From Thermoanaerobaculia bacterium (GTDB taxonomy: Bacteria; Acidobacteriota; Thermoanaerobaculia; Multivoradales; JAGPDF01): a stretch of 50,194 bases of DNA. The position numbers and the translations under genes are program-made. The stretch's first letter is position 1, and every line of letters starts with the position of its first letter. Of this stretch, positions 18,583 through 27,287 are shown piece by piece. The DNA lies in NCBI GenBank assembly GCA_018057705.1, contig JAGPDF010000005.1:1-50194 (forward strand). The letters are read 5' to 3'. Under the pieces are notes generated by a model. That model was not told the DNA's origin. It saw only the letters and a program-made list of their open reading frames with translations, and did no database searches.

Positions 18583-20326
18583 GCTCTTCGAGGCGCAGCT
18601 CGAGCTCCGAGTCCGCGGCGGCGCGCTCGTATTCAGAGGAGTCGAGGCGCTGCCGCAGCGCCGCGGTCACGGGCAGGATCATCGGGGTGGGGATCCAGCG
18701 CACAGGTACTCCGGTTTCGGCGTTGCGCAGGCGGCCATCGCTCGCAGCGCGCGTCGCCTCGCCGAGCGCCAGCGGCTGGAGCGCCTTGCGGAAGCTGCGA
18801 AACAGACCTTCGGCTCGCGGATCGAGAAAGGACATCTGGGAGCGCGCCTGCGCCACGGCGTGGAAGTGGGACGGGGTGACGATGAGTCCGGAGAGCTGCA
18901 GGCGGTCGCAGATCAGCAGGAGTGCTGCCATCGTTTCGCGGAGCATCCCCAGCCCCGGATAGGTCTGCCCGGGCAGGGCCGGCCGGGTGGGCGTGAAGCG
19001 GCCGCGAGGGTTCTGCAGGAGCAGCCAGTCGACCGCCAGCAGCTCCTCGCCGGGAATCGACCTGCGGTCGCGCCGCAGCCGCAGCTCGAGCAGCAGCTCG
19101 CGCCGGCCGCGCGAGCCGAAGATGCGCAGGGTCTGACCCGAGGCCCCGAGATCGAACTCGACCTGCGGACTCGCGAAGCCGAGCTCGCGCAGCCGGGCCA
19201 TGTGCCCGAGCCGTTCGAGCGCCAGCTCGAGACCCGACAGCGAATAGAAGCCGAGCAGTCGCGTCTCCGGGCTGGCGAGCCCCTGGCCGCCGCCGAGGTC
19301 GGCCTCGGTGAGGAGCGGCTCCTCCTCGACCGTGCCCCGGAGCTCGCCGACCGGGAAGCTGTGCATGAGGTCGCGGAAGCGATCCACGATCAGGTCTGCG
19401 GTCGTCGGCGGCTCGAGCACGCGGCCGTAGAGGAGCCAGGAGAGGAAGCGCGCGAAATAGCGCCAGCTGTTGTCGCCGTAACCGCCAGCGAGGGTCACGA
19501 CCAGCGGCAGGTGGCGGCGCCGCGCGAGACCGGTAACCATGCGATCGCGCTCGAGAAGGCCGGCGGCGCTCACCTGCCAGTCTCCGAGGGCGTCATCGGC
19601 GGCGGGATCGGCGCCGCAGAGGTAGACGACGAGCTCCGGGCGGAAGCGCTCGAAGAGGGGCGGCAGAGTCGCTGCCAGCGTCTCGAGGTAGCGCGCGTCG
19701 TCGACGCCCGGACCGAGTGGGAGCACCGTCGCCTCGATCGCGGGCCGGTCGTTCCAGTTCTGGTTGTGGACCGAGTAGGTGTGGACCGTCGGGTCATCGG
19801 CGAAGATCGAGCGCGTCCCATCGCCGTCGTGGAGGTCGAGATCGACCACCAGGATCCGGCCGCCGAATCCGGCCGCGCGCTGGGCGCGGATAGCGACGGC
19901 GACGTCGTTGAAGATACAGAAGCCGCCACCGCGGTCGCGATGGGCATGGTGAAAGCCGCCACCGACGTTGACCGCGATCCCTCGCGAGGCGAGCGCCAGG
20001 CGTGCAGCGAGCAGCGTGCCGCCGGTCATCTCACGCTCGACCGCCAGGAGTTCCTGCTCGGCGCGATCCGGGATGTTGAAGCCGACGACATGGGTCAGCG
20101 CCCCGGGCCGTTGCAGACGCTCCAGATAGTCGTCGTCATGGGCGGCGCGCAGCTCGGCGAAGCTCGCCGGGTGCGGTCGGTGCAGCCGGCCGCGCAGGAC
20201 GAGCCCCGCGCGGCGCAGGAAAGAGAAGACCCGCGTCGGCCGTTCCGCGTCGAGCAGCCCCCCAGGCAGCGCATAACGGTAGCCGGGGGCGATGACGAGA
20301 TCGACACGCGGCTGGTGACGCAGCAC
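18515..20326 (-). CDS. Histone deacetylase superfamily protein with additional C-terminal domain
   Basis: About 603 residues. The first ~310 form an arginase/deacetylase-fold HDAC domain: PGYRYALPGGLLDAERP at the start, the His-His pair in NVGGGFHHAH (about 122-130), zinc ligands in VVDLDLHDGDGT (about 161-171), and VVYLCGADPAADDALGD with the third Asp, then LAGGYGDNSW. Bacterial members deacetylate small molecules, polyamines or proteins. The remaining ~290 residues are an extra domain (GFYSLSGLELALERLG, VDWLLLQNPRGRF, PALPGQTYPGLGMLRETMAALLLI, GLIVTPSHFHAVAQAR) that I do not recognise, perhaps acetyltransferase-like. GTG at 20326 is used; TTG at 20329 is equally possible. Confidence 0.85.
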   Translation of the reverse strand: MLRHQPRVDLVIAPGYRYALPGGLLDAERPTRVFSFLRRAGLVLRGRLHRPHPASFAELRAAHDDDYLERLQRPGALTHVVGFNIPDRAEQELLAVEREMTGGTLLAARLALASRGIAVNVGGGFHHAHRDRGGGFCIFNDVAVAIRAQRAAGFGGRILVVDLDLHDGDGTRSIFADDPTVHTYSVHNQNWNDRPAIEATVLPLGPGVDDARYLETLAATLPPLFERFRPELVVYLCGADPAADDALGDWQVSAAGLLERDRMVTGLARRRHLPLVVTLAGGYGDNSWRYFARFLSWLLYGRVLEPPTTADLIVDRFRDLMHSFPVGELRGTVEEEPLLTEADLGGGQGLASPETRLLGFYSLSGLELALERLGHMARLRELGFASPQVEFDLGASGQTLRIFGSRGRRELLLELRLRRDRRSIPGEELLAVDWLLLQNPRGRFTPTRPALPGQTYPGLGMLRETMAALLLICDRLQLSGLIVTPSHFHAVAQARSQMSFLDPRAEGLFRSFRKALQPLALGEATRAASDGRLRNAETGVPVRWIPTPMILPVTAALRQRLDSSEYERAAADSELELRLEELSAAGPPASGRAAAPAEEEGVP

Positions 20327-20417
20327 CAACAGACGCCGGAAGGTGCGGCGGGCGAGGGAAGTCGGTCGGCGGCTCGTCTTCAGGCCTCGGCTCTCTCGGC
20401 GCCCTGCTGCGGCGACG

Positions 20418-23405
20418 CTAGTTGAACAGCTTCAGGAAGACGATATAGGCCACGATCCCGTCGTCCGGACCGGCAATCGGAGTGCCGATGTCCATGTTGA
20501 TGATCGTCTCCCAGGGTCCCATGAAGGTGCCGGCGACACCCACTCCGGCGAGCAGCTCGCGATCGAGGCCGCTCGTCGGATCGGTGACCCAGGCGGCGTC
20601 GACGATCGCGTCCAGGCGCAGCAGCGAGCCGAGCTCGAAGCCGTAGGTGGCGTGCCCGGCGTAGACCTCCTCGGCGCGGACCTTGCCGATCTGGTAGCCG
20701 TGCACCCGGGTGTCACCGAAGAAACCGAACTGGTACTTGCTGAAGCGGTCGAGGTCGCTGCCGCCCAGGTACTCGACCTCGAGACCGATCTTGCGGAAGT
20801 TCGCGAGATACCAGCTCTTGCTCGCCGCGACCTCCCAGGTCATGTAGTCCTTGGCCTCCGGGTCGAACTCGCGCGCCGCCTGCCCGGGAAGACCCCAGAG
20901 CTCCCATTCCGAGCGCTGGTGGAGGGCGCCACCCAGCTTCAGGCGGTAGCCGGAGCGGGCGAAGGCGAAGCTGGTCTGCAGGCGGTGGGTGAAGTGGTCG
21001 ACCGGCAGCACGAACTCGGGCGCCGTGTCGTCGGACTCCGAGAAGCTCGTGTGGGCGAGCTGGTAGCTCGCGCTCCACTTGACGAAGTTGCCCAGCGGGT
21101 GCCCGACGTTGACGCTGACCCGCGCCGGGCGCTGTTCGACCTCCTCGCCCGGCGATTCGACGCCGTCGCGGTAGAGCTGGTCGGAGCCGGCGATGGCGAG
21201 GACGAAGAGATCGGCGCCGAAATCGAACTTGCTGTCGAAAAGGCGCGGATCGGCGTAGTTGACGATCCCGAGAACGCCGCCGAAGAAGGCGTTCAGCTGG
21301 CGCTTCTTCTTGCCGATGTCGAGGTTGAAGTAGTTGACTCCGGCGAGCGGCAGCGGGTAGTCGAGCGAATCGTCGTAGAGCACGCCGCCGATGACGAAGA
21401 GGCGATCGCTGTCGAAGCCCTCCTTGACCTGGCGCTCGCCGGTCGCCTCGTCCTTCACGAGATAGCGAAAGCCCTTGTCGGTGTCGCGCACCATCGTCGA
21501 CTCCGAGGCCAGCACCTCTTCGCGGCGCTGGTCGAAGTCGGGCCCGTTGATGCGGATCCCGGTGAGGCGCACCTCCTTTTCGACCACCGTCGCGGTGTTG
21601 AGCACCGAGAGGACCTGCTGCGCGGTGACTTTGAGCGGCAGGAAGTAGCTCGCGGCGGCCCATGCGGCGGGCGCGCCGTTCTCGTCGATCGGCTCGTAGT
21701 CCATGGTCTCTTCGTTCGAGAGCACCTCGCCCTCGAGACCGAGCTGCACGGCGCGCGAGCGCACCCGGGCCGAGAGAGCGCGGTCGATCCAGACCGTGCC
21801 GCGATACAGGTTCCGGCCGGCGACGGCGACCGCGGGCTCGAACTCGACGACCCAGCAGTCGCGGCCGTTCACCGTCTCCCGGCCGCGCAGCGCGTAGCGG
21901 TACTCCTTGGTGAAGAGGATCTCGAGCGGCATCGCGGCGGCCTTCTCCGGCTGAATGAGGGGGAGCTCCGGAATCTCCTTGCCGCGCCACCGCACCCCGT
22001 TGACGTAGAAGCTCTGCCAGGCCCAGTCGAACGGCTGGCCCTGACGGACGAAGAACTCGCCTTCGAAGGTCGCCTCGACCGCCTGTACGCCCGATGCCGC
22101 CTGGAAACGCAGCGTCGTCGCGTTGACCGCCTGATAGCGCAGGAGGCGGCGGTTCTGGCCGTCTTCGAAAGCCTGCAGCCGGCGCAGGATCTCCTCGACC
22201 GGAATGTCGCGCTCGGAGGCGATCGTGACCACTTCGGCGACCCCGTCGAGCTCGGCCGCGGAGGGTCGCGCGAGGCGCAGGAGCTCGACCGCCGCTGGCC
22301 TCGTCAGGCGCACCTCGGACGTCGCAGTAGTGTGACGCGGCTCGGCCAGTGCAGTCGCACTGCCGGTCTCGAGGTCGATACGCATCGGTGTCTTCAGCTG
22401 AGGGTCGGGAAAGGCGAGGACCAGTGTCTTCGCCCCCGTGGCGGGCGTCGACTCCGTTGCCGGCGGCTGCATCGCGGACGCGACGATCACCCGAAGCCCC
22501 AGATCCTCTCCGCGCACGAAGCTCCAGGCTGCGGTCGCCCCTTGGGGCACGGTGCTGCTGTCGGATTGGAGCTCGCCGCGAAATTCATTTGCCAGCACTT
22601 TGAGCGGTGCCAGATCGGCGGCAGTCGGCGCGTTGGGAGAGCCCGGCGCGGTTGCCTGGAAGAAGGTGATCGCGAAGCCGGCCGCCGCCTGCTCGGCGAG
22701 CCGGGCGACGGCGGCGCGCGGATCTCCGGGCAGGACGAACAGCTGGAGAACGACCGGCTTTCCGGGGTCGAGCCCGGCGATTTGCGCCAGGGCGGTCGCC
22801 GTCTCGTTGCCGAACGGCAGGAGCGCGACACCGTCGATGTAAGCCGCGACGCCCTCGCCGTACCAGAGGTCGATCCAATCGGAGGCGGTCGGCAGGGGCT
22901 GAGCGAAGGTCCGACTCTCCGGCTGGACGCCGGTGAGGGCGACCGCCGCGCGCTTGACGAGGAAAGCATACTGCTTGGCGTCGACCGGAGATTCGCCGCC
23001 CCCGGCCCAGACGATCTCGTAGGAGGTCGTCGGGGGCGCCAGTCGGGCGAGCTCCACTGCGGCATCGAGCTCACGCTGCATCGCTTCGATGTGCTCGAGG
23101 AGCGGCGCGGGGGTGGAGAACTGCAGTCGGATCCACGGTTGCGCTCCTGCCGCTGCGACCAGGTGCGCGCCTGCCGGCGAGGCCGAGCCGTCGAGCGCGG
23201 CGTTCCAGGCGACGAAGAGCCGGGCCCCCTTCTCGAGCCGGGGAGAGGCCTCGAGGGCGGCGGCGACCGCGAACGGGTCGTCGACGGTGACACCCGGGCA
23301 GACGAGACAGGGCGCCTCGGCAGCGAAGATTGCAGAACTTCCGCCGGCCACGAGGGTCCAGGCGAGTGCAGCAGGAGCCAGTTTCCAGGTCAATCTGCGT
23401 CGCAT
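20418..23405 (-). CDS. Large putative outer-membrane protein with internal LolA/RseB-like domain
   Basis: A 995-residue exported protein with signal peptide (LAPAALAWTLVAGGSSAIFAA) followed by a short CLVC pair in the mature start. Residues 1-450 include a region of alternating Ala-rich helices and strands without clear family. The middle (about 455-620; LEILFTKEYRYALRGRETVN, RDCWVVEFEPA, TVWIDRALSARVRSRAVQ) resembles the outer-membrane lipoprotein-sorting / RseB-like fold. From about 690 the sequence alternates aromatic and polar residues (VNVGHPLGNFVKWSASYQLA, HRLQTSFAFARSGYRLKLGG), ending IVAYIVFLKLFN, consistent with a beta-barrel. Function unknown. GGAGAGGAAAG lies shortly upstream of the ATG. 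Confidence 0.75.
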   Translation of the reverse strand: MRRRLTWKLAPAALAWTLVAGGSSAIFAAEAPCLVCPGVTVDDPFAVAAALEASPRLEKGARLFVAWNAALDGSASPAGAHLVAAAGAQPWIRLQFSTPAPLLEHIEAMQRELDAAVELARLAPPTTSYEIVWAGGGESPVDAKQYAFLVKRAAVALTGVQPESRTFAQPLPTASDWIDLWYGEGVAAYIDGVALLPFGNETATALAQIAGLDPGKPVVLQLFVLPGDPRAAVARLAEQAAAGFAITFFQATAPGSPNAPTAADLAPLKVLANEFRGELQSDSSTVPQGATAAWSFVRGEDLGLRVIVASAMQPPATESTPATGAKTLVLAFPDPQLKTPMRIDLETGSATALAEPRHTTATSEVRLTRPAAVELLRLARPSAAELDGVAEVVTIASERDIPVEEILRRLQAFEDGQNRRLLRYQAVNATTLRFQAASGVQAVEATFEGEFFVRQGQPFDWAWQSFYVNGVRWRGKEIPELPLIQPEKAAAMPLEILFTKEYRYALRGRETVNGRDCWVVEFEPAVAVAGRNLYRGTVWIDRALSARVRSRAVQLGLEGEVLSNEETMDYEPIDENGAPAAWAAASYFLPLKVTAQQVLSVLNTATVVEKEVRLTGIRINGPDFDQRREEVLASESTMVRDTDKGFRYLVKDEATGERQVKEGFDSDRLFVIGGVLYDDSLDYPLPLAGVNYFNLDIGKKKRQLNAFFGGVLGIVNYADPRLFDSKFDFGADLFVLAIAGSDQLYRDGVESPGEEVEQRPARVSVNVGHPLGNFVKWSASYQLAHTSFSESDDTAPEFVLPVDHFTHRLQTSFAFARSGYRLKLGGALHQRSEWELWGLPGQAAREFDPEAKDYMTWEVAASKSWYLANFRKIGLEVEYLGGSDLDRFSKYQFGFFGDTRVHGYQIGKVRAEEVYAGHATYGFELGSLLRLDAIVDAAWVTDPTSGLDRELLAGVGVAGTFMGPWETIINMDIGTPIAGPDDGIVAYIVFLKLFN

Positions 23406-23471
23406 GTGGATCTTTCCTCTCCAGTCAGGTTGCGCGGTGGGAGAGTGCAGGTAACATACCAGCCCTTCGCC

Positions 23472-24587
23472 ATGGAATTCTCCGGACGCCTAGCTTCCTT
23501 TCCCATCGGGGACATTCTGCAGTGGGCGCAGAACGACCACCGCTCCGGGGCGCTGGTGATCCGCCGCAGCGGTTCGGAGAAGCGGATCTTCCTGCGCGAC
23601 GGGGAGGTCGTCGCCTGCTTCTCGGACGATCCCGCGGAGTTCTTCGGCCAGCACCTGCTGGTCAACGGCTACCTCGACGAGAGCGTGCTCCTGCAGGCGC
23701 TCACCCACTGCCAGAAGTCCGGCCAGAAGCTCGGCGATGCCCTGCAGACCCTGGGGCTCCTGCCTGCCGCCCGCGTGCAGGAGGCGTTGCGAGAGCATGT
23801 CGAGAACCAGGTCTGCGACATCTTTCTCTGGCGGTCGGGGATCTTCTACTTCGCCGCCGAATCGCTCGCCCGCGAGCTTGAGCTGCGGACGCCGCTCTCC
23901 TCGGTGGCGCTCGCCCTGGAGGGCAGCCGATGGGCCGACGAGGCCCAGCAGGTCCGCCGAATCTTCGTGCACGACAATGTCGTGCTGCGGCGTGGGCGCA
24001 AGGCGCCGCAGGGGCTGCTGACGCCGCTCGAGCGGCGCATCTACCGTTCCACCGACGAGAAGCTGACGCTGGCCGAGCTCTACAACGAGGTTCGCGGATC
24101 GCACTACCGGTTTCTCGTGGCGGCCTACCGGCTCGTCGTGGTCGAGGCCCTCGACATCGAGTCGGTCGGTGATCACTCCGACTCCGGATCGGCCGAGCTG
24201 CGTCTCGCCGATCTCCTGATCGAGCAGGTGACGGAGGAGCAGGCGGTCTTTCTCCGGCACCATCTGGCCATTCCGTTCGATGCCCTCGAGCACTACGTAC
24301 CGGTCTGGCTGCAGGCGCCCTCGATCGAGGAAGAATCCCGCCTGGCCGAGCCGATGCTGGAGCTGTATCGCGCCATCGACGGCCGGACGGCGCTCGGTGC
24401 GCTGCTTGGCGAGATCCGCCCCGAGGAGCGCGCCCGGCGCATGGACTGGTTGATCCTGCAGTTCCGCAAGGGCGCGCTGGCGCTGCTGCCGTTGCCGGTG
24501 GTGGAGTTGGGCGGCGCGAGCGCCGCGACGGCTGCGGTGGCCGGGGAAGACCCCTGGTGGCGCCGCCTGCTTCCGCATAGCGCCTGA
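23472..24587 (+). CDS. DUF4388 domain protein
   Basis: A 371-residue cytoplasmic protein. Residues 2-165 match the DUF4388 (PATAN-like) pattern: FSGRLASFPIGDILQWAQND, ALVIRRSGSEKRIFLRDGEV, FGQHLLVNGYLDESVLLQAL and GQKLGDALQTLGLLP, then CDIFLWRSGIFYFAAE. Such domains occur in regulatory proteins of deltaproteobacteria and Acidobacteriota, often with response regulators; no receiver or kinase domain is attached here. The rest (about 170-371) is helical with a few Leu-rich segments and no family I recognise. It is divergent from the large outer-membrane protein gene, with 66 bases between the starts. Confidence 0.8.
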   Translation: MEFSGRLASFPIGDILQWAQNDHRSGALVIRRSGSEKRIFLRDGEVVACFSDDPAEFFGQHLLVNGYLDESVLLQALTHCQKSGQKLGDALQTLGLLPAARVQEALREHVENQVCDIFLWRSGIFYFAAESLARELELRTPLSSVALALEGSRWADEAQQVRRIFVHDNVVLRRGRKAPQGLLTPLERRIYRSTDEKLTLAELYNEVRGSHYRFLVAAYRLVVVEALDIESVGDHSDSGSAELRLADLLIEQVTEEQAVFLRHHLAIPFDALEHYVPVWLQAPSIEEESRLAEPMLELYRAIDGRTALGALLGEIRPEERARRMDWLILQFRKGALALLPLPVVELGGASAATAAVAGEDPWWRRLLPHSA

Positions 24588-24608
24588 GCCCGAGAGCCGA
24601 CCCGTCCC

Positions 24609-24638
24609 GGCCCCTGCTGCAGTGCAGGCCGCAGGGCC
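24609..24638. terminator. Hairpin between convergent genes
   Basis: GGCCCcTGC (24609-24617) pairs with GCAGGGCC (24631-24638) across a short loop that itself contains CTGCA/TGCAG. A second small inverted repeat, ACCTG-T-CAGGT, follows at 24645-24655. The pair lies between two converging genes, so a bidirectional terminator is plausible, but there is no T tract. Confidence 0.4.
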
Positions 24639-24675
24639 AGTGCCACCTGTCAGGTCCGGGAGGCGGGCACCTGGG

Positions 24676-25149
24676 TCAATTGGAAACGGCCAGCGCCCGC
24701 CGGCGCCGCGCGCCGCGGGCCCTGGCGAACGCCAGTCCACCGCCAGCGAGGACGAGCAGCAGGCCGGCGCCGGCGCCCGCCAGCCAGGACCAGGGGATCA
24801 CCCGAAACTCGCATTGCGCGACTTCGCGCCCGGACCTCGCCGACAGAACGTGCCGCCCCGGCGCCAGATCCGCTGCCGGCATGCGGGTGCGTGTCCGGTC
24901 TGCCGTCGTCGCCACGCGCTCCAGTTGGTTGCCATCGATGAAGAGGAAGACCATGATTCGCCGGCCCGAGAGGACGCCGCGCTGCTCCAGGGTGACCTCC
25001 AGAGGTCGCGATGGCAGAACCCAGCCGGGGGTCCGGACGGCGAGCGCGCCGGCATCGGGCGACACGGCCGATGCCGGCACGGCGCGAGCCGCCGCCGGCA
25101 GGAGCAGCCCGGCGAGAGTCAGGGTGCGGAGCGCGCGGCGGCCGGTCAC
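24676..25149 (-). CDS. Small exported membrane-anchored protein downstream of recA
   Basis: A 157-residue protein with a signal peptide ([20 protein letters not shown]), a beta-rich extracytoplasmic middle ([37 protein letters not shown]) and a single C-terminal membrane helix [20 protein letters not shown] followed by an Arg-rich cytoplasmic end ([10 protein letters not shown]). The middle looks like an immunoglobulin-like fold, with [10 protein letters not shown] typical of a strand pair. I do not recognise the family. The GTG start overlaps the recA stop (GTGA, 25146-25149), so translation is likely coupled to recA, although a link to DNA repair is not implied. Confidence 0.65.
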   Translation of the reverse strand: MTGRRALRTLTLAGLLLPAAARAVPASAVSPDAGALAVRTPGWVLPSRPLEVTLEQRGVLSGRRIMVFLFIDGNQLERVATTADRTRTRMPAADLAPGRHVLSARSGREVAQCEFRVIPWSWLAGAGAGLLLVLAGGGLAFARARGARRRRALAVSN

Positions 25150-26183
25150 TTGGCGACGGCTGCCTCCTCGGCCACCTTCATCGGCGGCAGCGAGAGCGCT
25201 GCTCGGAGCTTGGCCTCGAGCTCGTTGGCGAGGTCCGGATTGTCGCGCAGGAACTGCTTCGAGTTCTCCCGCCCCTGGCCGAGCCGGACATCGCCGTAGT
25301 TGAACCAGGCGCCGCTCTTCTGCACGAGCTTCTGTTCGACGCCCATGTCGACGAGCTCGCCGGGCCGGGAGATGCCCTCACCGTAGTCGATGTCGAACTC
25401 GGCCTGCCGAAACGGCGCCGCGACCTTGTTCTTGACGATCTTCACCTTGGCGCGGCTGCCGGTGACGACCTCTCCCTCCTTGATCGCGGAGATGCGCCGG
25501 ATGTCGACCCGGATCGAAGAGTAGAACTTGAGCGCCCGGCCACCCGTCGTGGTCTCCGGACTGCCGAACATGACCCCGATCTTCTCGCGGATCTGGTTGA
25601 TGAAGACCATGCAGGTATTCGACTTCGCGACGATCGCAGTGAGCTTGCGCAGCGCCTGGGACATCAGCCGGGCCTGCAGACCGACGTGGCTGTCGCCCAT
25701 CTCCCCTTCGAGCTCGGCGCGCGGCACCAGCGCCGCCACCGAGTCGACGACGACGATGTCGACGGCGTTCGAGCGCACCAGCATCTCGGCGATCTCGAGC
25801 GCCTGCTCGCCGTTGTCCGGCTGCGAAACCAGGAGGTTGTCGATATCGACGCCGAGCTTCTTGGCGTATTCGGCATCGAGAGCGTGCTCGGCGTCGATGA
25901 AGGCGGCGACGCCACCACGCTTCTGGGCCTGCCCGATCACCGACAGGGCGAGCGTCGTCTTGCCGGAGGACTCCGGCCCGAACACTTCGACCACACGGCC
26001 CCGCGGGAAGCCGCCAATGCCGATCGCCGCGTCGATGGCGAGCGAGCCGGTAGGAATGAAGTCGATCGGCTGAATCTCGCGCGCCCCGAGACGCATGATC
26101 GAGCCCTTGCCGAACTGCCGTTCAATCTGCATCAGGGCGCCTTCGACGGCCTTGCCCTTTTCCACCTTCGGGTCTACTGCCAT
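25146..26183 (-). CDS. recA: Recombinase RecA
   Basis: A 345-residue RecA, normal length, which forms ATP-dependent filaments on single-stranded DNA for recombination and SOS induction. Walker [10 protein letters not shown] is at about 69-77, Walker B within [14 protein letters not shown], and the loop regions [16 protein letters not shown] and [28 protein letters not shown] are as usual. The ATG is preceded by GAGGGAG 9 bases upstream. I looked for a LexA-type palindrome in 26184-26363 (e.g. GAAC-n4-GTTC or CTG-n10-CAG with AT core) and saw none. A GTG-started membrane protein follows with a 4-base overlap; murB is divergent. Confidence 0.98.
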   Translation of the reverse strand: MAVDPKVEKGKAVEGALMQIERQFGKGSIMRLGAREIQPIDFIPTGSLAIDAAIGIGGFPRGRVVEVFGPESSGKTTLALSVIGQAQKRGGVAAFIDAEHALDAEYAKKLGVDIDNLLVSQPDNGEQALEIAEMLVRSNAVDIVVVDSVAALVPRAELEGEMGDSHVGLQARLMSQALRKLTAIVAKSNTCMVFINQIREKIGVMFGSPETTTGGRALKFYSSIRVDIRRISAIKEGEVVTGSRAKVKIVKNKVAAPFRQAEFDIDYGEGISRPGELVDMGVEQKLVQKSGAWFNYGDVRLGQGRENSKQFLRDNPDLANELEAKLRAALSLPPMKVAEEAAVAK

Positions 26184-26363
26184 GGGTTACACTCCCTCGC
26201 TCGTCGCTGTGGTTGTCGTGACGCCGTTTCGCCGCCGCGTTTGCGCCCCCGCTTTACGCTCCTATACTACCCGGTGGCTGGCGGCCGAGAAAGCGACGGA
26301 TCGACCGCCTTTCTGTCAGAGAAAGGACGGAATCGGGTGGCTCTGACTGGCAGAACGGAAGAA

Positions 26364-27278
26364 ATGGACCACTTTCTGGCGGGAATCCCGGGCCTCGTGG
26401 TCAAACCGGGGCAGGCGCTGGCGCGCCTCGCCACCCTGCGGATCGGCGGCCCGGCCGAGCGCTTCGTCGAAGTGACCTCGGAGCGCGCCCTGGTGGGCCT
26501 CCTGACCGGTGCGGCCCGCCTGCGGCTGCCTTTTCAGCTCCTCGGCCTCGGGTCGAACGTCCTCGCCCCCGACGCCGGCCTGCCGGGGATCGTCGCCCGA
26601 CTGGGCGGCGACCTGAAGCGGGTCCGGATCCGCGGCTTTCGGGTGAGTGCCGGCGCCGGTGCTCCGCTGGCCCTGGTGGCGCGCAAGGCGGCTGCCGCCG
26701 GGCTCGCCGGGCTCGAGGCGCTCTCCGGCTTCCCGTCGACAGTGGGTGGCGCGGTCTTCATGAACGCCGGCTGCTACGGCACCGAGATCAAGGACGTTCT
26801 GCGGTCGGCCCGGCTGGTGGAGCTCTCGGGCCGGCGCCGGCGGATCGGCGTCGACGAGCTCGAGGCCGGGTATCGCTCCACCTGCCTCGAGGCGACCGGC
26901 GCCATCGTGACGCGGGCCCTCTTCGAGCTCCAGCCGGGCGAGCCCGCGGCGCTCCAGGCCCGGATCGACGAGCTCAACACCCGGCGCTGGGCGGCGCTGC
27001 CCTCGGGGCAGCCCAACGCCGGCTCGATCTTCAAGAACCCTCCCGGCGAATCTGCCGGCCGCCTCCTCGACGCCGCCGGGCTCAAGGGGACGAACGTCGG
27101 CGGGGCCCTGGTGAGCCCCAAGCACGCCAACGTGATCGTCAACACCGGCGGCGCGACCGCCGAGGACGTGATCCGACTGATGCGCACGATGCGCGACCGC
27201 GCCTGCGAGAGTTCCGGAGTCAGGCTGGAACCGGAGATCGTGCTCCTGGGCGACCTCGGCGAGCGTTTCCGCGCCTGA
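26364..27278 (+). CDS. murB: UDP-N-acetylenolpyruvoylglucosamine reductase
   Basis: A 304-residue FAD enzyme that reduces UDP-GlcNAc-enolpyruvate to UDP-MurNAc, a cytoplasmic step of peptidoglycan synthesis. Visible: LATLRIGGPAERFVEV at the start, the FAD-binding GLGSNVLAPDAGLPG, GFPSTVGGAVFMNAGCYG, the active-site Ser in PNAGSIFKNPPG and the conserved Glu in LEPEIVLLGD at the end. The ATG at 26364 (weak GGAAG before it) fits the family start; a GTG at 26337 would add nine residues. It stands alone, away from the usual mur-fts cluster, divergent from recA. Confidence 0.96.
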   Translation: MDHFLAGIPGLVVKPGQALARLATLRIGGPAERFVEVTSERALVGLLTGAARLRLPFQLLGLGSNVLAPDAGLPGIVARLGGDLKRVRIRGFRVSAGAGAPLALVARKAAAAGLAGLEALSGFPSTVGGAVFMNAGCYGTEIKDVLRSARLVELSGRRRRIGVDELEAGYRSTCLEATGAIVTRALFELQPGEPAALQARIDELNTRRWAALPSGQPNAGSIFKNPPGESAGRLLDAAGLKGTNVGGALVSPKHANVIVNTGGATAEDVIRLMRTMRDRACESSGVRLEPEIVLLGDLGERFRA

Positions 27279-27287
27279 GGAGCGCCT

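Noticed and set aside
20343-23471. Very long plus-strand open frame (over 1,000 codons) running into the DUF4388 gene
   Set aside because: It is antisense to the deacetylase start and the 995-residue protein gene; its translation is rich in Glu/Asp/Arg/Gly typical of GC-rich antisense frames and has no domain. The real protein starts at the ATG at 23472.
26184-26363. SOS (LexA) operator upstream of recA
   Set aside because: No convincing E. coli-, Bacillus- or other known-type LexA palindrome could be found; the LexA site of this lineage may differ.
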